Shown here: one piece after another, positions 27,892 through 35,761 of the stretch | Position numbering within the stretch: position 1 is the first letter of the stretch | Layout: the number at the start of each line of letters is the position of its first letter | NCBI RefSeq assembly: GCF_003434305.1 | Contig: NZ_QKKX01000002.1 | Location: 62,001 to 126,000 of the forward strand | Direction of reading: 5' to 3' | DNA length: 64,000 nt | Source of the DNA: Micromonospora sp. MW-13 | GTDB lineage: Bacteria; Actinomycetota; Actinomycetes; Mycobacteriales; Micromonosporaceae | Notes under the pieces: model-generated | Told to the model about the DNA's origin: nothing | Seen by the model: only the letters and a program-made list of their open reading frames with translations | Database searches by the model: none | Translations under genes and position numbers: made by a program

Positions 27892-28462
27892 TGCCCACGG
27901 CAACTGCTCCATACTACCTGAGCCGCCGCCGTGTCGTCCCTGTTCAGGGATGCGGCCCGACAGTCGGGGGTGTTAAGTGTGATCTGAGTCACGTCCGGTG
28001 GCTCTGGCGTCCGGTCACCCGGGGCGATACCGGGCATCCCGCCGCCCGACCGGCTCGCCGCCCTCGGCCGCCTGAGGAGGCGATGGCGCCGTACGAGGAG
28101 GCGATGGTGCCGTACGTCGAGCCGTCGCAGGCGTACCACGACTCGACCGGGCCGAAGGACCGGCTGGAGGCGGTCCCGAGGGCGTACGTGGGCTACGCGG
28201 CCCGGCGACCCGTCGGGGAGACGGTCTTCCAGGGCGGCGGACCGGGGCGCGCTCACCGCGCTGGTCGCTGGGGAGCAGGTGGACGCGTCGACGCTGTTCC
28301 CACCGGCTGACGGCCGGGTACTCCGACCGGATGACGGCGGTCGGTGTCAACGACTGACGCCACGGCCCGCCGGGCAGGGGCGCTGCCAGCACCGGACCGC
28401 GCGACGGCGCCCGTGGCGGACGGTGGGCGGCGCGCCGCACCCCGCCACGGACGCCGGCCGGA
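27892..28462. other. Interval between helicase and DUF3107 genes
   Basis: Apart from the frameshifted coding remnant at 28083-28348, I see no gene, RNA or clear regulatory structure here. The first 150 bases are less G+C-rich than the neighbouring genes and may hold the helicase promoter. Confidence 0.4.
28083..28348 (+). pseudogene. Possible frameshifted small coding remnant
   Basis: From ATG 28083, preceded by GAGGAG, about 52 codons have nearly all G/C third positions (MAPYEEAMVPYVEPSQAYHD at the start). Near 28240 the coding signature switches by one frame and continues as ALTALVAGEQVDASTLFPPA before decaying. Neither half matches a family I know. The uncorrected frame would end at 28310. 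Confidence 0.3.
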
Positions 28463-28690
28463 TCAGCGGACGGTGAAGCCGACTGCCCGCGGCGACGCCT
28501 CGGCGATCTCGACGTAGGCGACCTTGCTGACCGGCACGATGACCCGCCGGCCCTTCTCGTCGGTCAGGGAGAGCGTCCCCTCGCCCTTGGCGATGGCGTC
28601 GGTCACGATCTGCTCGATCTCGGCCGGCGACTGCGCGCTCTCCAGAACCAGCTCGCGCGGCGCGTACTGCACGCCGATCTTGACCTCCAC
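28463..28690 (-). CDS. DUF3107 domain protein
   Basis: This small 75-residue protein covers the full length of the actinobacterial DUF3107 family; it starts EVKIGVQYAPRELVLES and ends in a beta strand, AVGFTVR. GAGGAGG lies four bases before GTG 28690. In mycobacteria the counterpart (Rv3208A/TB9.4, from memory) sits beside the same TetR gene, as here. The function is unknown; the composition suggests a compact cytoplasmic protein. Confidence 0.88.
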   Translation of the reverse strand: MEVKIGVQYAPRELVLESAQSPAEIEQIVTDAIAKGEGTLSLTDEKGRRVIVPVSKVAYVEIAEASPRAVGFTVR

Positions 28691-28728
28691 GGTGCCTCCT
28701 CAACTGGGGCGAAAAAGCCGCCGTGGGA

Positions 28729-28734
28729 AGGCTA
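28729..28734 (-). promoter_or_regulatory. -10 box (TAGCCT) of the DUF3107 gene
   Basis: Read on the minus strand, TAGCCT lies 39 bases before the DUF3107 start codon, leaving a short leader that contains the ribosome site. No strong -35 is visible. Confidence 0.35.
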
Positions 28735-28755
28735 TCCGATCTCGCGACCGGATGT

Positions 28756-29394
28756 TCAGGCTGACTCACCTTGCAGCGGGAAGCTGGCGATGCCCCGCCA
28801 GGACAGCGCGGCGACGAGCGCCTCGGCCTCCGCCTTGGGCACCTGCCGGCCATCGGCGAGCCAGAACTGCGCCGCCGTCTCCGCCGCGCCGACCAGCCCG
28901 GAGGCGAGCAGCTCGGCGTGCGCCCGGCTGACCCCGGTGTCGGAGATGATCGTGTCGGTAATCGCCGCGATGCAGCCCTGCTCCACCCGTTCCACCCGTT
29001 GCCGCACGGCCGGGTCGTTGCGCAGGTCGGACTCGAAGACGAGGCGGAACGCCTCGCTCTCGTGGTCGACGAAGTCGAAGTAGGCGCGCACCGACGCGCC
29101 GACCCGCTCCTTGTTGTCGTTGGTGCCGCGCATGGCGTCGTGCACCTTTGCCACGATCGCGTCGCAGTGCGTGTCCAGCAGCGCCAGGTAGAGCTCCATC
29201 TTGCCCGGGAAGTGCTGGTAGAGCACCGGCTTGGAGACCCCCGCCCGTTCGGCGATGTCGTCCATCGCGGCGGCGTGGTAGCCCTGCGCGACGAACACCT
29301 CCTGCGCCGCCGCGAGCAGCTGCTTGCGGCGCGCCGAGCGGGGCAGGCGCGTGGGCCGGCCGGCGGTCTGGGCGCCGTTCCCGACAGCCGTCAT
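28756..29394 (-). CDS. TetR-family regulator, FasR-like by position
   Basis: The 212-residue repressor/activator has an N-terminal TetR DNA-binding domain, with MDDIAERAGVSKPVLYQHFP at about 44-63. The C-terminal ligand domain contains a conserved FDFVDHESEAFRLVFESDLR-type helix. GGAGG lies five bases before ATG 29394. Gene order matches Rv3208 (FasR), the mycobacterial activator of fatty acid synthesis. That role is inferred from synteny; many Micromonosporaceae are thought to rely on FAS-II, so the regulon could differ. It is divergent from the large disordered-protein gene. Confidence 0.88.
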   Translation of the reverse strand: MTAVGNGAQTAGRPTRLPRSARRKQLLAAAQEVFVAQGYHAAAMDDIAERAGVSKPVLYQHFPGKMELYLALLDTHCDAIVAKVHDAMRGTNDNKERVGASVRAYFDFVDHESEAFRLVFESDLRNDPAVRQRVERVEQGCIAAITDTIISDTGVSRAHAELLASGLVGAAETAAQFWLADGRQVPKAEAEALVAALSWRGIASFPLQGESA

Positions 29395-29426
29395 GGGAAC
29401 CTCCGAAACTGTTCGTACGAGCCGGC

Positions 29427-29496
29427 ACTTATCGCCCGAACCGGTCGAGGCTCGTGAGCCCCTCGCGGAATTGGCCCGCCGCTGTAACTTATCGCC
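29427..29496. repeat. Two ACTTATCGCC copies exactly 60 bp apart
   Basis: The decamer is present at 29427-29436 and 29487-29496 in the 149-base divergent promoter region between the TetR gene and the large plus-strand gene. The identical, direct orientation and a spacing of about six helical turns suggest a looped operator. Confidence 0.5.
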
Positions 29497-29510
29497 ACTG
29501 TCACCACACG

Positions 29511-29516
29511 GTAGCC
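29511..29516 (+). promoter_or_regulatory. -10 box (TAGCCT)
   Basis: TAGCCT lies 27 bases before GTG 29544 and just after the second ACTTATCGCC copy, so a regulator bound there would cover the promoter. Confidence 0.4.
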
Positions 29517-29543
29517 TCAGCGGGGGCGACCAAGGAGCGCGCG

Positions 29544-32507
29544 GTGACTGAAACAGGGCAACCCGGTGCCGCCACCCCGGGAGAGCACGGCGACGGGACG
29601 GGTCAGCAGGATGACCTGGCCCGTTCCGTCAACGGATGGGCGCCCTCGGCGGTCGGCTGGTCCACCGGCGGCGAGGGGACGCGGGAGCCGCAGCCCCCCT
29701 GGCGCCGGTCCGAGCCCGTCTCCGGTTGGGGTGCCTCGTCACCGCGCCACGGGGACCTTCCGGCGCCGCTGCCCGGCCTGCCCCCCGAGCCGGGGCCGCC
29801 GGCCCGGATCAACGGCCACCCGCGCGTCAACGGCGTGAGCCACGGCGGGGAGGAGGCACCGGTGGGCCGCCAGGCGCCGGTCAGCGCGCCGCCGCTGGGC
29901 GGGGAGCCCGGCCGGGACGGCGACGGCGAGCGGCTGGCCGTCCCCGCGCAGCGCCCCGCCCCGAGGCGGGAACGGTCGACCGGCCCGCAGCACGGCGGCG
30001 AGGCGGACGCCGCCGCCCGGCACGCCTCCGGGGAGGACCCGGCGGCCCGCGCCGGTCGCTGGTCGGACGGGAACGTTCCGTCGTCCGCGCCGCCCGCCGT
30101 GCAGGTGCCGCCGCCGGGCACGGCCGCCTCCGGCTTCGAGGTGCCACCCGGGCTGCACGCCCCCACTCCCGAGCGCTCCGTGCCCGAGCCGACCGCGTCC
30201 GCCGGCGGGGCGTCCGACTGGGTCGACCGGCCGTCCGACTGGGCCGACCGGTTCCCGCCCGACGTCGATCCGCGCGGCTATCCGCAGGCCGACCCGCCCG
30301 GCGCTGACCGGGTGACCCGCCCGCCGGTGGCGGAACAGGGCGGTCGCCCGGCAGCCGAGCCGGGGTCGGCGCAGGCCGCCGGCCCGTCCGCCGCCGACCA
30401 GCCCGCCCGGTCGCCTGCCGCCGACCAGCCCCCCCGGCCGCCGGCCGCCGACCGGGCCGGTCAGCCGCCGGCCGCCGCCGACCGTCCGGATGCCGACGAC
30501 CGCCGGGCTGCCTGGGAGCGCGCCGCCGAGCGCGCGGCGGCCCCCGAGCCGGGCTGGGCCGGCCCCGACTGGAACCGGCCGAGCTGGGGCGGCGGCTGGG
30601 CACCGCCGTGGCCCCCGGAGCAGGGCGGGGGGCCCGGCCGTCGGGCCCGCGAGGAGGAGGAACCCGCCGGTCGCCGGCCCCGCGAGGACGAGGACCCGGC
30701 CGGCCACCGGTCCCACGGGGAGCGCGAACCGTCCGGCCGCCGGTCCCGCGAGGACCGGGCCGTAGACTGGGCCCCGGACCCGAGCCGCGGCTACCAGCCC
30801 GAGGCGGGCCGCACCCACGCGGCGGATGCCGATCGCCCGTACGCCGCCGAGCCCGGCCACCCCCACGCCGCCGAGCCGGCTAGCCCCCACGCCGCCGAGC
30901 CGGCCCGGCCGTACGAGCCCGCCCGGCCCTACCAGCCGCTGCGCCCCGAGGCCGCCCGGCCGTACGAGTTTCCCCGGTCCGAGTCGCGTCCCGGGTACGA
31001 GCCGGCGGCCCGGCCGGCCCCGGAGCCGGTCGAGCGTCCCGGCTGGGCAGGTGGGCGTCCCGCGTCCGCCCCCCCCGGGCCATCCGCGTCCGGTCCCGAG
31101 GACGCGGCCGTCGATCCCGCCGAGGCGCGGGCCGCCCGGCCGTTCCGGCTGCGACCCGTCTCCGATGACACCCTGCCCGTTGAGCCCCCCGGCCAACCGC
31201 CGGCCCCCACCAGCGCCGGGCCGGCCGTCGTACCCGCCACGAGCGGGATCGGACGGCTCATCCGGACCCCGTCCGCGCCCGTCCCGACGAGCGCACCCCC
31301 GTACGCGGCCCGCCGATCCGCACCCGACCCGGTATCCCCGGCCACCCCGGTCGACGACGACCGGCGGCCGGACCGCACCTCGGCGGTGCTGCCGCAGCGC
31401 GTCCCCGCCGAGCCGGACGTGCCCGTCGTGCCGGAGCCGCCAGCCGTGGAGCCCCCCGCCGAAACCCCGGAACTCGCCCGCATCGCCACCCACCTACGCC
31501 GCGACGACGAGCCCGCGCCGCCGCAGGAGCGGCCCGAGGGGTTCGACGTCAACGCGATCCTCGACGCCGTCCGGGGGGTCGCCGGGGTGCGGGACGCGGC
31601 GTTGCGCCGTACCCCGGCCGGGGCGCACAGCCTCCGCCTCGACCTCGCCGACGGCGCGGACCCGGCCGAGGTGAGCCGGCACGTCGCCCGCCTGCTCCAG
31701 GAGCGGATGGGGCTGGCCGCCGCGCCGCAGAACGTTCCCGGGTTCCCCAACACCCCGCCTCCCCCACCGGTGCGACGCCGCTCGGTGGACCCGCTGCCCG
31801 ACGCCCGGGTCCCCGAGGCCCGCAGCGGCGGGCCGCGGACGCCCGAGGGTCGCGCGCCGGCCGAGGCCCCGCCGCACCGGGGCGAGCGCCGCACCGAGCC
31901 GGCGGGCGAGCCGCCGCGCCGACGCCGCCAGCCGACCGGGCACCGCGGCCGGGCCGCCGTGGAGGAGCCGGGCCAGGTGACGACCGCCGCGCCCGGCGCC
32001 GCGACCGGCAGCCCGGCGACGCTCGGCGCCTCGTACTCGGGCGGGCAGATGACCACGACGGAGACCGCGCCGTCGCGCCCGCTGGACACCGGCGGGTTGC
32101 CGGGCCCCCGGGTGGTGATCGACCACGTCCAGGTCAGCACGTTCGGCCTCGACGCCACCGTCGAGGTCCGGCTCCTCGCCGGCGCGGAGAGCGCGGCGGG
32201 GTACGCCACCGGGCCCGCCGTGGACGGCTACGTGCTGCGGCTCTGCGCGGTCGCCGCCGCCGCGGCGATCGACAGGCTGCTGCGCGGCGGGGAGCAGGAG
32301 GCCGACCGGAGGCGGTGTTTCGTCGAGCACACGGCGGTGGTGCCGTTCGGCAACTGCGAGGTGGCCACGGTCGTGGTGCTGCTGGTCTGCGACGGCTGGG
32401 TCGAGCAGCTCGCCGGGTCGGCGCTGGTCGCCGGCGATCCGCGGCAGGCCGTGGTCCGGGCGACCCTGGCGGCGGTCAACCGGCGGATCGAGGCGCTGCT
32501 GGCCTGA
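29544..32507 (+). CDS. Large disordered Pro/Ala-rich protein with C-terminal folded domain
   Basis: The product has 987 residues. About 600 residues are low-complexity (Pro, Ala, Glu, Arg) with short repeats such as HAAEPA and ARPYEP, and there is no signal peptide. Two folded segments follow. One near 660-720 begins DVNAILDAVRGVAGVRDA and looks like a small alpha/beta domain. The final domain (about 850-987) begins VVIDHVQVSTFGLDATVEVR and contains GPAVDGYVLRLCAVAAAAAI, resembling the dimerisation fold of LeuA-type enzymes. AAGGAG lies six bases before GTG 29544. I know no function; a scaffold is conceivable. Confidence 0.7.
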   Translation: MTETGQPGAATPGEHGDGTGQQDDLARSVNGWAPSAVGWSTGGEGTREPQPPWRRSEPVSGWGASSPRHGDLPAPLPGLPPEPGPPARINGHPRVNGVSHGGEEAPVGRQAPVSAPPLGGEPGRDGDGERLAVPAQRPAPRRERSTGPQHGGEADAAARHASGEDPAARAGRWSDGNVPSSAPPAVQVPPPGTAASGFEVPPGLHAPTPERSVPEPTASAGGASDWVDRPSDWADRFPPDVDPRGYPQADPPGADRVTRPPVAEQGGRPAAEPGSAQAAGPSAADQPARSPAADQPPRPPAADRAGQPPAAADRPDADDRRAAWERAAERAAAPEPGWAGPDWNRPSWGGGWAPPWPPEQGGGPGRRAREEEEPAGRRPREDEDPAGHRSHGEREPSGRRSREDRAVDWAPDPSRGYQPEAGRTHAADADRPYAAEPGHPHAAEPASPHAAEPARPYEPARPYQPLRPEAARPYEFPRSESRPGYEPAARPAPEPVERPGWAGGRPASAPPGPSASGPEDAAVDPAEARAARPFRLRPVSDDTLPVEPPGQPPAPTSAGPAVVPATSGIGRLIRTPSAPVPTSAPPYAARRSAPDPVSPATPVDDDRRPDRTSAVLPQRVPAEPDVPVVPEPPAVEPPAETPELARIATHLRRDDEPAPPQERPEGFDVNAILDAVRGVAGVRDAALRRTPAGAHSLRLDLADGADPAEVSRHVARLLQERMGLAAAPQNVPGFPNTPPPPPVRRRSVDPLPDARVPEARSGGPRTPEGRAPAEAPPHRGERRTEPAGEPPRRRRQPTGHRGRAAVEEPGQVTTAAPGAATGSPATLGASYSGGQMTTTETAPSRPLDTGGLPGPRVVIDHVQVSTFGLDATVEVRLLAGAESAAGYATGPAVDGYVLRLCAVAAAAAIDRLLRGGEQEADRRRCFVEHTAVVPFGNCEVATVVVLLVCDGWVEQLAGSALVAGDPRQAVVRATLAAVNRRIEALLA

Positions 32508-32667
32508 CCGGTCGCGTGCCGGCCCGCCGGCCGGACCCGACCGGGTGCGGCGGCGGCCCGACCCGGGTGGCGGCCCGACCCGGGCCTGGCTCGCCGGGCC
32601 CGCGCCGGGCCCGCGCCGGGCCGGCACCGGCCGCGGGGGGTGGACACCCGCGCGGGGCCGATCCGGG

Positions 32668-32679
32668 CAGACTTGAGCC
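32668..32679 (+). promoter_or_regulatory. Leaderless -10-like box (CAGACT)
   Basis: CAGACT at 32668-32673 ends six bases before ATG 32680, a start without a ribosome site, following the pattern seen at other genes in this window. Confidence 0.35.
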
Positions 32680-33654
32680 ATGAGACGAGCCACCCTCGGG
32701 CCGGACCACCTGCTACCCGGGCCCGAGGCCCCGCCGCCGTGGCCCGGCCGGGAGGTACGCCTCGACGACTCGGTCACCTACGTCCGGGACACCCCGGCCA
32801 GCGCGCCCGGCGCGGAGCCGGCGCTCTACGTGCACGGCCTCGGCGGTTCGTCGCAGAACTGGACGGACCTGGCCGGGCTGCTCGCCGACCGCCTCGACGG
32901 CCAGGCCGTCGACCTGCCCGGGTTCGGGCTCAGCGAGCCGGGGCACCGGTACACGGTCCGCAGCTTCGCCGACCGGGTGGTCCGGCTGATCGAGCACGCC
33001 GGGCGGGGGCCGGTGCACCTGTTCGGCAACTCGCTGGGCGGGACGATCTCGGTGCGGGTCGCGGCGCTGCGTCCCGATCTGGTGCGCACTCTGACGCTGA
33101 TCTCCCCGGCGCTGCCGTTCCTCGACTTCCGCCGGTCGTTGCAGGGCCGGATGCTGCCGGTGCTGGCCGTCCCCCGGGGCGAACGCCTCGTCGGCTGGCA
33201 GTTGGCCCGGGTGGCCCCCGAGGTGATGGCGCAGCAGGTGATGGAGTCCTGTGTGGCCGACCTGACCCGGATCAGCGAGCAGCGCCGGCGCGAGGCGCTG
33301 GAGGAGATCCGGACGCGCTACCACGCCGAGCACCACGCCGCCGCGTACGTGCGCACCTTCCGGGGGCTGGTCGCCAGTTTCCTGCGCTCGTACCTGCGCG
33401 GGTCGGAGTCGCTGTGGCGGATGGCCGCCGCGGTGTCCGCGCCGACGCTGGTGATCGGCGGCACCCATGACCGGCTGGTCGACGTGCGGGTGGCGCCGCA
33501 GGCCGCCCGGGTGATCCCGGACAGCCGGCTGCTGATGCTCGACGGGGTGGGGCACGTGGCCCAGATGGAGGTGCCCCGCACGGTGGCCCGGGCGGTGCTC
33601 GGGCTCCTCGCCGAAACGGAGGACGCGGCGGCCCGCCGCGACATGGCAGGCTGA
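32680..33654 (+). CDS. Alpha/beta-fold hydrolase
   Basis: This 324-residue hydrolase has the catalytic triad in place: nucleophile Ser in FGNSLGG (about 117), acid in GGTHDRLVD (about 268) and His in GVGHVAQME (about 289). The oxyanion motif YVHGLGGSSQNW is near 49. There is no signal peptide. It could be an esterase, lipase or epoxide-type hydrolase; the cap region is not diagnostic. The following gene starts five bases after its stop. Confidence 0.88.
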   Translation: MRRATLGPDHLLPGPEAPPPWPGREVRLDDSVTYVRDTPASAPGAEPALYVHGLGGSSQNWTDLAGLLADRLDGQAVDLPGFGLSEPGHRYTVRSFADRVVRLIEHAGRGPVHLFGNSLGGTISVRVAALRPDLVRTLTLISPALPFLDFRRSLQGRMLPVLAVPRGERLVGWQLARVAPEVMAQQVMESCVADLTRISEQRRREALEEIRTRYHAEHHAAAYVRTFRGLVASFLRSYLRGSESLWRMAAAVSAPTLVIGGTHDRLVDVRVAPQAARVIPDSRLLMLDGVGHVAQMEVPRTVARAVLGLLAETEDAAARRDMAG

Positions 33655-33659
33655 CCGGG

Positions 33660-34616
33660 ATGCCCCGATTCCTCTCCCGCCGGGCTCCTCGCACGGGCCC
33701 CCCGGCGGCTCCCCTCGTGCGCCCCGCCCGCCGGTGGTGGCGGACCGTTCTCCCGCTGGTCACGCTCGCCGTGTGCGTGCTGGCCGGGGTGGCCGTGCTG
33801 GCCGGCCGGCCCTCGGCCGGCGAGGTGTGGCGGTCGCCGGCCGGGGTGGCGGAGGCGGCGCTGGACCAGCCCGCGCCGCCCCTGGCGTCCGCCCCGGCCG
33901 GCCCGGCCGCCCTGGCCGATCCCGCCGGCCCGATCGGCCCTGCCGTCGCGGCTCCCGGGTCGGTGTCCCACCCGGCCGCGCCGGCCCCCGGCGGGTCCGC
34001 GTCGCCAATGCTGCGGCTGCCCGGCCCGGTGCCCTCGGCCGGCCGGGGCGGTTTCCGGTACGACGACCGGGCCGGCGAGGTACTCGGCACGTCCGGTCGG
34101 CTGCGCCGCTACCGGGTGGCGGTGGAGCCGGAGACGGGCGAGGACGTGCGGGCGTTCGGCACGGCGGTGCAGGAGGCGCTGGCCGGGCCGGGGAGCTGGG
34201 TGGACGGCGGCCGGCTGCGGTTGCAGCGGGTGCCGGGCGGGGCCGGGCACGACTTCACGGTCTACCTGGCCACGGCGCGCACCGCGGGCCGGATGTGCGC
34301 GGCCGGCGGTGTCGACATCCGGGTGGGCGGCCGGCCGTACACCTCCTGCCGGGCACCCGGGAAGGTGATCATCAACCTGGACCGGTGGCGGAGTTCGGTG
34401 CCGCACTTCGTGTCGGCCGGCGTGCCGCTGGCGGTCTATCGGACGTACGTGGTGAACCACGAGGTCGGGCACCAGCTCGGGCACCACCACGAGCGCTGCC
34501 CGAAGCCGGGCCGGCCCGCGCCGGTGATGATGCAGCAGACCCTGTTCCTGCGGGGGTGCGTGGCCAACCCGTGGCCCTACCTGGACGGCCGCCGGTACTC
34601 CGGCCCGTCGCTCTGA
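33660..34616 (+). CDS. DUF3152 secreted metalloprotease-like protein, copy 1
   Basis: The 318-residue protein has an N-terminal membrane anchor (about 28-50), a Pro/Ala-rich linker (about 60-120) and a DUF3152 domain (about 130-318). The domain carries YVVNHEVGHQLGHHHERC near 263-280, which fits the extended zinc motif HExGHxxGxxH of metzincin-like peptidases. Four cysteines are suited to disulfides. CAGGCT, within the end of the hydrolase gene, is seven bases before ATG 33660. The second copy of the family follows directly. Confidence 0.85.
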   Translation: MPRFLSRRAPRTGPPAAPLVRPARRWWRTVLPLVTLAVCVLAGVAVLAGRPSAGEVWRSPAGVAEAALDQPAPPLASAPAGPAALADPAGPIGPAVAAPGSVSHPAAPAPGGSASPMLRLPGPVPSAGRGGFRYDDRAGEVLGTSGRLRRYRVAVEPETGEDVRAFGTAVQEALAGPGSWVDGGRLRLQRVPGGAGHDFTVYLATARTAGRMCAAGGVDIRVGGRPYTSCRAPGKVIINLDRWRSSVPHFVSAGVPLAVYRTYVVNHEVGHQLGHHHERCPKPGRPAPVMMQQTLFLRGCVANPWPYLDGRRYSGPSL

Positions 34617-34816
34617 CCGGCGGCGACCCGGTCCGGTGGCCGGGCCGGGCGGGGGGCCGGCTTGCCGCCGACGGTCTTGCGGGCGATGAACTCCGGGCCA
34701 CCCGCGAACGGCGACGGGACCGGCGGGGCCGGTTCCGGATGGCGCGCCGGGGCGGGCAACGCGAAGGCTTTTCGCGGTAGTTGAGGCAAAGGCGCGGAAA
34801 TGCCCGTTTGGTCTGG

Positions 34817-34828
34817 CAGGCTGGGGCC
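34817..34828 (+). promoter_or_regulatory. Leaderless -10-like box (CAGGCT)
   Basis: CAGGCT at 34817-34822 ends six bases before GTG 34829, with no ribosome site between. Confidence 0.4.
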
Positions 34829-35653
34829 GTGACTTCGGCGTCCCCTTCCGTCCCGTCCCGCCCCGCCGGTCCGCGTCCCGGCAGGGCCGGGCAGCGGGCG
34901 CGGCGACCCCGCCCGCGTACCCTGCTCGGTGGCCTCGCCGGGCTGGTGGCGCTCGTCGCGGCGGCAACCCTGGTCCTCGGCGGCCCGCCGACGGCCGGCC
35001 CTGGCGGGAGCTGGGTCGTGCCCGGCGGTGGCCCGGTCGGCCGGGTCGTGCCGACCGGCCCGGCCGCGGCGACCGGCTGGCCGAGCAGCGGCCCCGGCCG
35101 GTTCACCCCGGCGGCGGGCGAGAGCCCGGTCCGGGGCGCGGACGGCCCGGTGCGCCACTACCGGGTGCTCGTCGAGCAGGGCACCGACCAGGACGCGGAC
35201 GCCTTCGCGGCCACCGTCGACGAGGTGCTCGGCGACCCGCGGAGCTGGATCGCCTCCGGGGAACTGCGGGTGCAGCGGGTGGCCGCGGCGGCCGACGCCG
35301 ACTTCACCGTCTACCTGGCCACCCCGGTCACCTCCGAGCGGCTGTGCGCGCTCGGCGGGCTGAGCACCGAGCGGTACACCTCCTGCCGGCTCCCCGGCCA
35401 GGTGATCATCAACCTGGCCCGCTGGATGACGGCGGTCCCGGACTACGGGGCGCCGCTGGACGTGTACCGGACGTACGTGGTCAACCACGAGGTCGGGCAC
35501 GAGTTCGGCGAGCTGCACGAGGCCTGCCCGGGGCCCGGCGAGCCCGCGCCGGTCATGCAGCAGCAGACGTACGGCCTGGACGGCTGCCTGGCCAACCCCT
35601 GGCCCTACCTCGACGGTGCCCGGTACGCCGGGGAGCTGATCCCGGGCGTCTGA
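34829..35653 (+). CDS. DUF3152 secreted metalloprotease-like protein, copy 2
   Basis: This is a paralogue of the preceding gene, 274 residues, with one membrane segment (about 32-50) and a DUF3152 domain. It shares YVVNHEVGHEFGELHEAC (about 216-233), the Cys pattern and the ending LANPWPYLDG. The zinc motif keeps HExGH and the third His. Differences from copy 1 are spread over the whole length, so the duplication is old. Mycobacteria, as I recall, have one copy (Rv3207c) next to moeB1, as here. Confidence 0.87.
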   Translation: MTSASPSVPSRPAGPRPGRAGQRARRPRPRTLLGGLAGLVALVAAATLVLGGPPTAGPGGSWVVPGGGPVGRVVPTGPAAATGWPSSGPGRFTPAAGESPVRGADGPVRHYRVLVEQGTDQDADAFAATVDEVLGDPRSWIASGELRVQRVAAAADADFTVYLATPVTSERLCALGGLSTERYTSCRLPGQVIINLARWMTAVPDYGAPLDVYRTYVVNHEVGHEFGELHEACPGPGEPAPVMQQQTYGLDGCLANPWPYLDGARYAGELIPGV

Positions 35654-35761
35654 GATATTCCCGCTCCCGCATGTCGGGCGACGTGGCCCTGCTCATGGCC
35701 GAACCCCGCTGCGGCGAGCAACAATGGCGCGGTTCCCACCGCCGATCCCGGGGAGTCCACC

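Noticed and set aside
34617..34828. A minus-strand gene fragment between the two DUF3152 genes
   Set aside because: A short stretch reads plausibly, but there is no start, no family match and the frame is not maintained.
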